From Scolanthus callimorphus (taxonomy: Eukaryota > Cnidaria > Anthozoa > Actiniaria > Edwardsiidae): DNA of 64,000 nt. Positions 24,882-36,400 of the stretch are shown one piece after another. The DNA is taken from positions 27,611,387-27,675,386 of the forward strand of contig CM066918.1 in assembly GCA_033964015.1 (NCBI GenBank), given 5' to 3'. Both the position numbers and the translations under genes were made by a program. The notes below the pieces were generated by a model. The model was not told the origin of the DNA. It did no database searches and worked only from the letters and a program-made list of their open reading frames with translations. Position 1 is the first letter of the stretch. Each line of letters starts with the position of its first letter.

Positions 24882-27800
24882 TTACGAAGCACTTCCGACG
24901 ACTTGCTGAAGCAAACCGTCCTTAGCCTCGTTCATCTGATCCACTTTAGCCTTTCTCCTTTTTTCTAACTCGTTCTCCAGCCATTCCGTGGGTGCCTCTC
25001 TTGTCGGGGTATCGTATTTTTGCCCCAGTAAATCCTCGTTCAACTGGAAATCCGGATCTTCTGGATCTTCCACGGCTTCGATAGACTCCCGTAGCATCTT
25101 GGCGTGAGCTATGTGATAATTTTTAGACACCTGAAAACAGCAAATTCATCGATAGGGTTTTTAAAGCTTCCTGGGACTTCCTGACACATTCGATATTTTA
25201 TTCACATGGCGACCCAAAATGTAAGGTTTAGTCATGCAAAGGGGTGGTCCTCACTTATATGTAAATACTCAAAATCTAAACAGAAGCGCGTTTCGCGTCT
25301 CTCTTGCAAACTAGAACAACTAACGTTGCTCAACGAGAGATCGAGCCCAAAACAAGTATTTACATTAAATGACTTTATTCCCTAGTCTATGGCAATGATA
25401 ACCGTGCGTTGGTCGTTGCCTTAGACACAGGGAGCTCACACAGTAGCCAATCAGAAAGTAGCATGACGTAATTTCGTTCCCACTTTTTACTTTTTATTTT
25501 ACCGGAAGGGTGAGCTCCCTGTGCTTAGAGTGTTAACTAAGAGTCTTTTTCATTTTGAAAAAGATGAAAAACCAAAGGAAGCAAAGATATTATTCAGTTT
25601 TGATAGCTTGAGGATATCAAAACCGAACAATATCTGTTGTATAGGACTTGTTACAAAGAAACACCCAATCCCACCTACCTTACAAGCAAATGTATAGCGA
25701 GCACCGGAGAATCCTGGGCTTGGAGGTCTAGCGGAGTGAGGAATGAGACCTCGAAACACAACAAGACGTCCGTACATGGGTTTGACTGAGAGTAACCAGT
25801 CGTACTTCTGCTTGCCCTTGGGGTATTTCTGACCATTGGGTTGTAGTAGTTCTTCAAGGTAGATTGTCTCACCATAGTTATCTTGATTCCAGTTTGGGGT
25901 CAGGTACAACAAGATGGTGAATTCATCCTAGAAGAAAAATCAGTGACAGATCCAGAAGTATTAAGTATTGGGGCAATCACTCTTGCAACTGAAGAAACAG
26001 CACAGCTTGTATAATATGATAACCACTTGCATGGCGTCTTGGAAGAGAAAGAATTGGGCATATGCAAAATCTAACCACAGCCAAAAAATGGCAAGCAACT
26101 GTACACTACTGTTGAAAGGTTTCTGTGCACGATTTCTGTGCATGATTACTACCTAATACTACTAATTTGCGTGCATCCATGAAGTGTGACGATTTTTTCT
26201 TTTCAAACGTGCACGTTTTGTCGAAAAGTAGTCACGTTTCCCGCAATCTGATTGGCTGAAACATAGCGGTCAAGACTGCAGCCAATCGGCGAGCGAGACA
26301 TGTGACAACTTTTCAACAAAACGTGCACGCTTGAAACATAAACTAACGCGAAAAAATCGCCACGCTTCATGGATGGACGCAAATGGTATTTAACGCAAAT
26401 AGGAATAATACAAACCTCATGTTCTTCACAGTCTTCATGGATCCGTGTGTAATGTGAGTTCCGTATGATATTCATGGACACATCGTATGGGTACCATCCT
26501 TTCTCGCCACTCAGGAACTCGATAGCACCATAAATGATCTTCCACAGACGACTCTTGACAAATTTGGCTTCCTGGTATTCAATATGAAAATTGAATCGTT
26601 ACAAAATGTAATGTAATGTTAGCAGCTGTTATTTCTCGGGTAGTAGGTTAGGTTGGCCAAAAATATTGTTACTAAAAAGTTTGATACTCATTGCCTTTAC
26701 TTTGGTATGATTTTGAATCTTTTGAAGGTTCCCATGAAAGAAATAAGCAGTGGCAGTTCTGCCAAAAAATTATCACAGAGACCCGAGAAACTAAATTTGA
26801 ACATTTTCTAAAAATAATAATACATTTGCTGAATAATGTCCGAGATTGTGCCCTTAGCATATGTCTTACCTTGACAGAAGCAATCCATGACACATTATCA
26901 TGTTCAGTATCTGTCTTACTCTCATCATAACCCTGATATGCATAGGCACTATTATAGTGCAGCAGAAACAGCCTCAAAGCATCCAGATCACCCTTCGTGA
27001 ATAGACCATCATAGAAGGATATCACTCTTCCCTTCTTGTCAAAAACTTTTCTTTTCAGATGACTAGCATAATCCAGTTCTGGGACAGATAGGTTGTCAGT
27101 AAGAGGGAAGTCCATTGCTTCATATTTTGCAGCCTCCTTCAGTATTGCCTGGAAGGTAAAAAGGAATCAAATATCTCTTTTGTCGATGGGTTGCTCTACC
27201 AGCTGGGCAATGAAACCAGGAATACCTTGAAGAAATCATTGTTTTTCCTGGACGAAATTGCCAAATCACATGGGTTTCCTGTGGCATCAAACAATGATTG
27301 GCTGATCACATTTGTTTTCTGCATCAGGGGGTCAAGGATCCTATTATTTGAATACCCCTTCCCCTGGAATAATCCCAGGAGTCCTGAACACCCCCTCCCT
27401 TGGAATTTCCATGTTGCTAAAACACCCCCCTTTTCCACAGCTTAGACAGACCCCTCCCCCCTGGAATTTCCAGGATTTCCAGGGGTCCTCAACCCCTCCC
27501 CCTAGGAAGTTCCAGGGCTCAGCCTCCCCTTGGACTTTCCAGGGCTTAGATAGACTCCTCCCCCTGGAATTTTCCAGGGTCCTTGACCCCCCAGTGCAGA
27601 AAGAAAATGCAATCAGCCATTGTGTGCTCCTCACTTTGTCACAGGGATCACACCTCTGAAAAAAAAAAGCTTTAGCTATTTAATGAAACAAATGGTATAA
27701 CAATAATACCTTTGACTGCATGACTCCTTTTTCAAATTTCTCTTTTGATGTTGTCAGTCTGGCAGTAATTCCATATATACCCTGTTTGTATGACATGGCA

Positions 27801-29528
27801 GGAGGCTTATAAACACATGGTATTGAGGAGTTCCACACCAATAGCCGCCCAAACCTGTGGAACACAGATGCCAGCATCTCACCATCTTGCTTGTAATACA
27901 TCACCTCTCCATAGTCATTCTTCTTGAGGTTTGGTGTCAAGAGGACTTTTATAGTCAGTTCATCTGCTGCTGCTAGGTCTAGATTAATATAATATTTAAT
28001 TGTAATGGGCAATTCCAGAAAATATATGTACCCTCATCACAGGCGGCACTAGTTTTTGTTCCTCCCATGTATCCAGAATTTCCAAAATGGCTTACCTCCC
28101 ATGCAAGCCATATAGAATTCCGGAATGGTGTTGAAAAGTGACCCCCACCCCTCTGGAATTTCCAATCCCCTCTTGGGGGGGGGGGGGGGATGGATAATTT
28201 CTGGAACCACACAATGGAAATATGTCCAATCAAGTAAGAAAAATTATTTCCAGCTCTGACATGATATACCTATAGCCCCATGCAGAAGAGTTGACATCTC
28301 TGACCCCTGGTATTGTATTGTACTGGTCTAGTAGTGGAGTGGAGTGCCATCTGATCTCACCTCACAGCATGCAATAGCCTGCGAAAGCTGACACCACTTA
28401 GCGCTCGCTGAAAGAGACTCACGCAAAGGGGTGTCTAAGCGCTCAAGCCAAATATTCCATACTGATGATGTATTTTGACACCGATCTGGTCAAAAGTTTT
28501 ACGCCGCCAGTTTGACTATTTGATATTTAGTTTTTATAGCATACAAAGCATTTTATAGTAAGAAATTCAAATTCATTGTAAATTCATTGTAACCCAGTCA
28601 AACCTATTTTGCACTTGACATAAGGCAAATTTTCAGAGGAGGTGGAAAATTTTTAATGCTTGATTACAATATTTTATAGAAACTGTTTGAGACACTTGGC
28701 AATGCAACTAAATAGGGATGTCAACTCTCACGGTTTTGCTGGGAGTCTCAAGATTTTTTACGTTGTCTCCTGGGAAAAATCAAGACGACTGCCATACATT
28801 TACTGAATTTCAGGAAATTTCACCATTTCAAGGCAGTCTCTAGATTTTTGAAGTCTTGGAGTTGACATCTCTGACAATTTGTTCTGATTGGCTGATTTGA
28901 GAGCATGATGTCAGCTGGTGACATCAGGCCTCGGCAACACTCTTTTCTATGTTTTGCATATGCACGAGTAAAAATTAATTATAAATTAAACATCTCATTG
29001 TGAAGGGATGTTATGGCTGCATTGTCCGCTGCATTTGTATAATGGACAGCAATGCTTCATAGAATTACCTGACTCATCGTCTTGTACAGTTATCAAATCC
29101 AGTCTTCTGATCATCGATGTAGATACTTTGTAGGGTAAATATTTTTTTCCTTTCGAAATAACTTCCGCAACTTTAGCAATTTTCTCCCAAATCACCGACT
29201 TCATAAAACTCTCTACATCAAACGGTGAAGTCCAAGCAATATTATTCGTAGAATTCGCTACATTTATACCAAAATAGTAGTCTTTATAACTGTATTGCCA
29301 AGGGGAAAGCATCCCCTTGATGTTTCCAAACGAAACTAAGTTCAGGTGGGCTTTCAGAGCGTCTTTTCGGAACAAGTTATCGTAGACAAATACAAACTTC
29401 CCATCGTCTTCATAAACCTTCGGCACTACAGCTTTTCTTGTTCCATCTGATGACTCGCTTGCTTCATTAACAGTAGGAGCAATTACAAGGAGGCAAAAAA
29501 GCAGTAAAACGGCTGCAAAATTAAGCAT
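24882..29528 (-). CDS. Secreted protein with two tandem 2OG-Fe(II) dioxygenase-like domains
   Basis: Six exons with matching phases: 29528-29069, 27972-27710, 27148-26870, 26571-26416, 25927-25679, 25130-24882 (551 aa). A signal peptide (MLNFAAVLLLFCLLVIAPTV) sends it to the secretory pathway. Two homologous halves each follow a prolyl-4-hydroxylase-like plan. The C-terminal half has the iron triad candidates H379 and D381 (TRIHED) and H450 (LIPHSARPP), with a likely 2-oxoglutarate-binding Arg about 13 residues later. In the N-terminal half the equivalent positions read ITVQDD and IPCVYKPP, so both histidines are missing and that half is probably non-catalytic. A charged C-terminal helix (NELEKRRKAKVDQMNEA) ends the protein. 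The substrate is unknown. I start at the ATG at 29528 because the upstream frame lacks a signal-like sequence. Confidence 0.8.
25426..25528. mobile_element. Small inverted-repeat insertion, ACAGGGAGCTCAC ends
   Basis: ACAGGGAGCTCAC and its complement GTGAGCTCCCTGT are about 75 bp apart in intron 5 of the dioxygenase-like gene. Non-coding. Confidence 0.55.
26165..26385. mobile_element. Short inverted-repeat element in intron 4
   Basis: Imperfect complementary ends include TTTGCGTGCATCCATGAAG and ACGTGCACG with its partner. About 220 bp, non-coding, in the intron of the dioxygenase-like gene. Confidence 0.6.
27345..27600. repeat. Degenerate tandem/palindromic CTGGAATTTCCAG array
   Basis: About ten irregular copies of a C-rich unit containing CCCCTGGAATTTCCAGG, itself palindromic, lie in intron 2. 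Related sequence occurs at 28130-28210 in intron 1. No coding role. Confidence 0.6.
28377..28565. mobile_element. Half copy of a GCCTGCGAAAG-ended inverted-repeat element
   Basis: It matches the left half of the element at 29880-30233 (words GAAAGAGACTC, TCAAGCCAA, ATTCCATACTGATGA, GATCTGGTCA). It lies in intron 1 of the dioxygenase-like gene. Confidence 0.65.
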
Positions 29529-29879
29529 TTTCAGTCGAACTTTCCGCTTTTTGAGTTCCCCTCCACGAACTCCCGAGACGTGAAAAATATCATGTTCAAT
29601 GATTAGGGGAATGGGACTGACTCGCCGCGCGCGACGAAGAGCGCAACAACAGTGGTATGTAGATTTTATCGACTTGTTCATGGGTGTAATTTTATCCCTA
29701 GCAACCAAATTTAGGGCGCACAATACGAAAATCTATGTGCATGAAAAAAGTTATAGGAGTAAAAAAACAGAATTTCGAGCTAAATGTGTCAGAGCTCAGG
29801 AAATACTAAAGAGCGTTGCGTGACCGAGAGCAGGCGCAGCACTGCGCGCGGGAGACTATAAGGAAATACTGAAGAAGAG

Positions 29880-30233
29880 TGCGAAAGCCGTCACCACTTG
29901 GCACTCGTCGAAAGAGACTCTCGCAAAGAGGCGTCTGCGCGCTCAAGCCAAGCATTCCATACTGATGACGTATTCTGACCCAGATCTGGTCAGAAGAATT
30001 ACGTGGCCATTTTAACTTTGTTGCATCTTTTTTCGTCTTATGTGAATTTCTTACTATAAAATGCTTTGTATGCTATAAAAATGAAATATCAAACACTCAA
30101 ACTGGCTGCGTAATACTTCTGACCAGATCTGGGTCAAAATACGTCATCAGTATGGAATGTTTGGCTTGAGCGCGCAGACGCCTCTTTGCGCGAGTCTCTT
30201 TCGACGAGCGCTAAATGGTGTCGGGTTTCGCAG
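29880..30233. mobile_element. Inverted-repeat element with ~130-bp arms
   Basis: Long complementary arms (GAAAGAGACTC, GCGCTCAAGCCAA, ATTCCATACTGATGACGTA, CCAGATCTGGTCAGAAG and their complements) surround a short AT-rich centre. It lies between the dioxygenase-like gene and ANKRD49 and makes up most of that spacer. Confidence 0.75.
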
Positions 30234-30519
30234 GCTATTTTTTCGCGTATGTAGAAAAATATGCAAAACATCTGCTATTGTAGCTTTCAATATGGTTGTT
30301 GTTAGGTGTCAGAATGTTGCCACCTATCATATTCTTTTTTTTAACAAACAAACCAGCTCATTAGCTCACTTGTTTTGAATCCTTTTCATTTTGCATTGCA
30401 CTAACTTCTGGCCCTCTGAAATTCACCTTTGCAAACTATAAATTAAACCATAACTAAAATCATAATACAACCCAATGCACTCAATTATATTGTAAAGTAA
30501 CTTTTATTATATAAACATG

Positions 30520-32179
30520 CTATACATTGAGACTGTCCTCTGTGACTTCAAACAGTCTGTACCACTTCCCAGTTCGATAAGCAATGTCATATGCTGTCTC
30601 ACCCTGACTGTTGACAAGAGATGGATCAAGCCATCTGTTGCTAAGCAACAGCTTTAGTGTGCTAGATCCACTTGCACCTAAGGCAGCCAGGTGTAAAGGC
30701 GTTTGTTTGCCGTTAGTCTGTGCATTAATGTCAGCTCCATTCTGAAGTAAGAGAGAGGCAACCTCCACTTTACCTAGAAATAAAACATAATTAATTAAAA
30801 ATAAAGTTGATACTAAGGAGTTTGCTATCCTAGAAAACATAAGTACCCTCTGTAGGCACGGTTGACACTAACTTCTCAGGAATTTTCAAGTTCGAAATAT
30901 TGGGGATCTGTGTGGAAAACATCTACATCTACCAAATAATCACCAATGTCACCAGTGACAACAACAGGGTCAGTACCCCTAGAAAAGAGTTCAAAAGACA
31001 TATAAAGTATCTAATTTACCATGTTGTAGCCTGCGTAAGCAGCGCCACTTTGCGAGTCGCCGGAAAAGGACGACCACAAGAGTCTCTTGCGGTCGTCCTT
31101 TTCCGGTGACTCGCAAAGAGGTGGCTGCTTACACAGGCTAACCATGTTGTTGCTTTTTAATACCAATTCCAATTTATCAAACCTCAATTTGCCATCCCGA
31201 TTTCTGTTAATTTTAAATTTGCTATAGCAAAATGACATTTTCTGCTTCTAAAAAGTTTTATCTATTATGACTATTATGACTATGGACATATTTTTGGGTT
31301 GGGAATTTACAGTTTCACCCCTAAATGATACCAAAAAGGGTGTGGCTCAAATAATTTTTTAAAGATAAAGATAAAAAAATACCATCAAAGCTGCAGCTAG
31401 TTGATGTTGTCAAATGTATTGTCTTGTCAACAAGTACTCTCTCTCTTTCTTGAACGTTTGCTGCTGTGTTAGAGCCCTAAAAGATACCAATCACCTTAAA
31501 TTTTATTGCAGATCGAGGTCACCCCTAAAAGAGACCAAATTGGTGATTTTAACCGAATTTGTGATTTTAACCCCTAAAAGATAGAACAATCATCCCGACT
31601 AAAAAATATGGAGTCCTCCCCCTGGGCATCACTGGTGGTCAAGCTGGAGCTCTGTCCTCTGCTGCAATGGTTTTGTGATTTTGCTCCCAAAGGAATAAAA
31701 CCAAAGGATATCGTTGTTTACGAACCCCATCTACATGCTGAGTGCAGAGGTTCCCACCCATCCAATGTCTTTGCCCTCACATCAGCACCTCTGCTTATCA
31801 ACACCTTGGCCACACCTACATGGCCCTCGTATGAAGCCCTGTGTAATGCCCTATAGCCATCCTCATCAAATCCTTCATGCAAGTTCGCCTCCTCAACTAG
31901 CAACTCTTCCACTAAATTAACATTGCCATTCTCAGCTGCTGATAATAATCGCTGCAAAGGATCCTTTTCAAGTGTTTCTTCTTTTACTTTGTGTTCATTA
32001 TCGAAGGTCAAATTTATCTCCTCTGTTTTATCGGAATCTATGCCGATTTTCCCATCGGGAAGAAATGCTGTAGGAGACACCCTACTTTCTTCCAAGTCAA
32101 CTTGGTTCATGTACGCACCCAAAGATTCACCAATTTCCTCGTCTGACGTGACGTTTTCTACGCCTTCCTCGTCGCTCAT
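30520..32179 (-). CDS. ANKRD49: Ankyrin-repeat protein, ANKRD49 orthologue
   Basis: Two exons (32179-31726 and 30773-30520, phase-1 junction) give 235 aa, very close to vertebrate ANKRD49. An acidic N-terminal 70 residues is followed by PLQRLLSAAENGNVNLVEEL (the ANKRD49-type start of repeat 1), then DGYRALHRASYEGHVGVAKV, DGWEPLHSACRWG, KQTPLHLAALGASGSSTLKL and a final QGETAYDIAYRTGKWYRLFE. Ankyrin repeats mediate protein binding. ANKRD49 is a nuclear/cytosolic protein linked in animals to transcription regulation and autophagy in the germ line. It is divergent from the JmjC gene with a 1.3-kb spacer. Confidence 0.88.
31027..31140. repeat. Near-perfect 54-bp-arm palindrome in ANKRD49 intron
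   Basis: The arms start TAGCCTGCGTAAGCAGCGCC and end in the complement. The tip is CACAAGAGTCTCTTGCGG. It is a short inverted-repeat element or foldback remnant. Confidence 0.8.
31290..31615. mobile_element. Relic of the CCCTAAAAGATACCA element family
   Basis: It contains CAGTTTCACCCCTAAATGAT, ACCCCTAAAAGAGACCAAA and CGACTAAAAAATATGGAGTC in the order seen in the element at 54290-54716. The poly-G/C ends are lost. It lies in the ANKRD49 intron. Confidence 0.6.
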
Positions 32180-33491
32180 TTTAACTAGAAGTAAGCAAAC
32201 TCAGAACAGGCTTTTCGTATCGCCTCGACCAAGTTCTGCTGCGTATTCCAATAATTTTCGAAAATTAAGGTATTCATTAATAGTTAATTGGCGTGCTAGC
32301 CGTGTCTACTATAAATCAAGATGTTTAGACAACAGAAATAAAATTGGATAGTAATCTCCCGCGCCGCCCGCCATCTTGAAATGAAACGCAGGCTATGTAG
32401 CCAGGCCTACAATCTTCCATTACTATACTAACGGGGGAGGGAGCAGGCATTCCAATTTGTGTATGAATAAAACTCTCTCTGCGAATAAAAATACTCATAC
32501 TCTTTTATAGTTTGAAGTCCACATAATAATTCTAAAGCGTTTAGACATTGTTAAGTTGAAATCTTTCTAACAATGGATTAGATCAGATCGTTAGCAAATT
32601 TTCCCGCCTTTCCCTATCACCCCCACCCGGTGGGGACAACATTGTTGTCCAACATGGGTGACTGTAATGACACTGCATGACACGGCGAGAACATTTGAAC
32701 ATTTGCATAGTCCAAAGGATACTTCAGGTAAGGAAGTTGTTAGTTGATGTCGTGAATTTCTTGCATAATTATTCGTTCTTGAAATGTTAGTTGTGTGGTC
32801 ATGCTACTCAGTCAAGCCGTACACTTTGTGGACTCGCCGAACGGCTTAATAGATCTTATGCATATTATACTTAAATAATTAAGGTAAGGTACAGTCTTAT
32901 AGGATGTCTATTCGGTCTGTTTACGTCTATTAAATTCTAAATGTGTATGTATAACCTTAATTGATTTATTTATTTACCTCACATTTTTTGTTTAATGTCT
33001 GAAATCTCACCACCATTTTCCCATATAGGGGTGTGTCAGCTTCCATGGGTTTATTATTTCTTCCTGCTCATTTCTTAGAGGATCCTTATTCTGATTAGCA
33101 TCTAGAAAGGAAGACCACTTGCATACCTGCCAACATTGGACAAGTGAAAACCGGGAGTTAGGGAAAGTTTGAAAGTTTGTCATAACCTTGTCCCAACACC
33201 CCCCCCCCCCCCCCCCAAAAAAAAACAAAAAAAACGTTGCTCGCTTAAAATCTTGAGGTTTTAATGCAGAAATTGACTGAGCGAGTTCATTTCCTGGGAG
33301 ATTTACGGTGAAAACCGGAGATTTGACTCAAAACCGGGAGTCTCCCGCGTCTCCCGAGTCTCCCGGGAGAGTTTTGGCACTTGGGTCCAATATTCTAGAA
33401 CATGATTAAAAAACCTCCCATCTTGCACAGAAGTTATGAAATGTTTTAATTTCTTTCTTACTCATTTGCACTAGTTACCCCAAGCTCTACC
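32180..33491. other. Spacer between ANKRD49 and the JmjC gene
   Basis: Divergent start codons flank it, so promoters for both genes should be here. A potential 5' untranslated exon ending CTTCAG/GTAAGG near 32730 is visible but unproven. It contains a poly-C/poly-A run at 33197-33230 and no coding exon. Confidence 0.45.
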
Positions 33492-36400
33492 ATGCTGCTG
33501 ACAAGAAATTGTTTTGTCCTTGTGATAATCACTACACATTTGCTATTCCGTTGGTCTGCCAATGGAAAAGACCCGTCAGGGCATCTACAGCCTCTTGGTC
33601 ATCACAGACCTAAAGAAGGTGACATAGAAATAAGAGATGACATCTGTAGCCCTTCAGAATTTTTCCATGAGTATGTTCTTGCATCAAGACCTGTCATATT
33701 TAGAGGGGCTGCAAAGCGTTCACCAGGTTTCCAACTCTGGACGGATGACTATTTAAGGTATGTGCATGCTTTATGGTAATCCAGTAAATTGTTGTTGGAC
33801 AAGGCACTCTTCTCTTTTCCATAGATTTTGTATTGGTCCAAAAAGACCTACTGGATTTGAGAAGAACAGATGGCTCAGTGTTATGTTGGTTGCCTCTCAC
33901 AGCTGAGATCCAGGGTCAACTCCTGGCTCTGACAGAGGAAATTTATTTCAATTCTGGTTGTAGTTGAAACTGGTTCTGATTGTCAGTTGAACTTTGTTTT
34001 AAGTCACTGTGTTTCACTTAATCTCTCCAATGAGATGGCCCATCTTGCCTTCACTACCCTACCCCAGTTTCAGGAGGGATATTGAAGAACCACTGAGGAT
34101 GTAATAAACCCTCTGGCAGTGACCACCTTCTGTGTTTGTGCTTATGGCCACCAGACTGCCAGTAGGGCTGTTGGGACCCTTTGTATTTCAGCTTAGGAGC
34201 TGCAAGTCTGAGGACTGTTGAGCTCTAAAATTTGTATTATTTTTTTACCACATTTTCAATAAACCTGTTAAGAGTACTCTTGCAACTGATAAAAGAATAA
34301 GGAAGATTTGTTGACAACAAAACTGATTGTGACTGTAAAATCACAACTTGTGGCAATAAAGATGATGACTGTACAGTGCTATAACCTTTTGTGCCTTTCA
34401 GAGAGCATCATGGAGCAGAAACTGTCCGAGTGGACTATGGAAAGAAAGAGAACAGAGCAAGACCTGCAGATGACATGAGTCTCTCAGAGTTCCTTGCTAT
34501 TTATAACACCACTGATAGATATCTAGTAGACACATTACCACAAAACATGTGGAGTGAATTTTATCTGCCAAAGTGCTTGTTATGTGGTGGGTTCACTGAA
34601 GCTCTTCAGGTTTGTCCTTAGTAATTACATGTTTAGTACAGTACATTATACATATTCTGCATTTTATGTAGTTTTTACAACATGACCAGCTGTGTTGTAT
34701 CAGTTTTACAACACAAGCTGCAAGCTGCCAGGTCTGAGTTGAGCCTTCTGATAAAGTAATGTGATATCAAACATTTTACTGTTTTGTTGTAGGATGCTGT
34801 TTTATGGTACAGCAGTGGAGGAACTAAGTCTCATCTTCATAATGACAAAGTTGAAAATATCAACTGCCAGATGAGTGGAGAGAAGATATGGTTCTTTGTT
34901 GATCAGGTATTTTATCCTGGGAGGGGGGACCCCAAAGAACCTGCTATCCCTTAGGGGGTCTCACGCTAAAGGTGACCTAGAAATTCAGTGACAACAGAAC
35001 TAATTGTTTCAACTTGATGATAATTGCAAGGACCGAAATGACATTAGGATTTTCCGCATCCAATTTGTTATTTCTTAGGGGTGAAATTCACTGTTAACCA
35101 CACCCAATTTGCTATTCCCTCAGGGTTAAAATCAATTTTCCCAATGAGCAAGTCTATTTTAATGGGGATTCCCGCCCCAGGATTTCGTCAGTATTTCATC
35201 AGATTTTCCCAATGAGCAAGTCTATTTTGATGGGGAGTTCCCCCCAGATTTCATCAGCACTCATATTGCATATGTCTTAATTCATTTATTTTGAATTATG
35301 GTTTCGTTGTACCAATGCACATGTGCCCAGCCTAGTGCGAATGCTTCTGAAAGGTTGCCAGAGGCCTATCAAGGATAAGGGGTCTAGCAAGGTCCACCTT
35401 TTTTCCATTTACTCTTGCCTTGACTTTTAGGTATAACATTTTATATTAGTCACCGAGGGATGCAAGACTCATTTTTATGATTGAAAGATACAGGAAACTT
35501 GTTGATTGGGATTGGTATTTTCTTCCAGGATGCAGGATTTACACCCTTTTTACTGTAGAACACAGGATCTAAACCTTGCACGGAACAAGTTTCAGGATTC
35601 AAGTTTTTATCAAGGATTTTGTCAGGATTGAAAATCACGAGAAAATTACAGGATGACTCCAAAACATTTAGGATCCTATTATGGACCCTAATCATTCCTC
35701 CACAAAACGTTCTGTATTCGCCACTGGTGTGCTCCAATATTTTCAGGTGACCAGCCAAAATATTGTCATGGATCACGGAGAGGGGAATACTGCAGTGTAA
35801 ATGTGGACAAGGTGGACATGTATCGATTCCCCTTTTTACAAGACATTCCCTGGTGGGCGGCACATGTCTATCCTGGTGACTGTATTTATGTACCTTATGG
35901 GTAAGTATCCATGTAGGTGGGTTATGTAACATTAGTCAAATCACACTCTGGTGGTCTATTGTCAATACTGCATTCTGATTCGGGGCTTTTGTTATTTCGC
36001 ACGGTTGCAGACTCATGAAATTCAGGTAAATCCGTGAAATATACCAAAGCACGCGAAATCCACAAGAATTTGCTATATCTTAAAGAATGACAATGACACA
36101 GCATATTGTTTGAAACTCGTTTCGGCTTTTCGAGTTATCTACTTGCCTTAAAACAAGGTACAACTGCAAATTTAGCTCGCATTTTTCGCCAATTGTTATT
36201 AGAATAGCAAATGATGACCTTTATTATATAAAATTCCTATTAAATTAAAAGAGACATGCAATAGTAATTGCCTCAACCCATGATCACAATTTTTCGCGAC
36301 AAAGTGACTAAGTTGTACATTTGTTTTTTCATTAAATCGTTAATTAAATTCACACGCGATCAGCCGTTCTTTTCACGCAAATTCGACCCGGGAAATCTGC

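Noticed and set aside
31923..32351. 142-aa frame on the plus strand
   Set aside because: It is antisense to the ANKRD49 first exon and has no domain.
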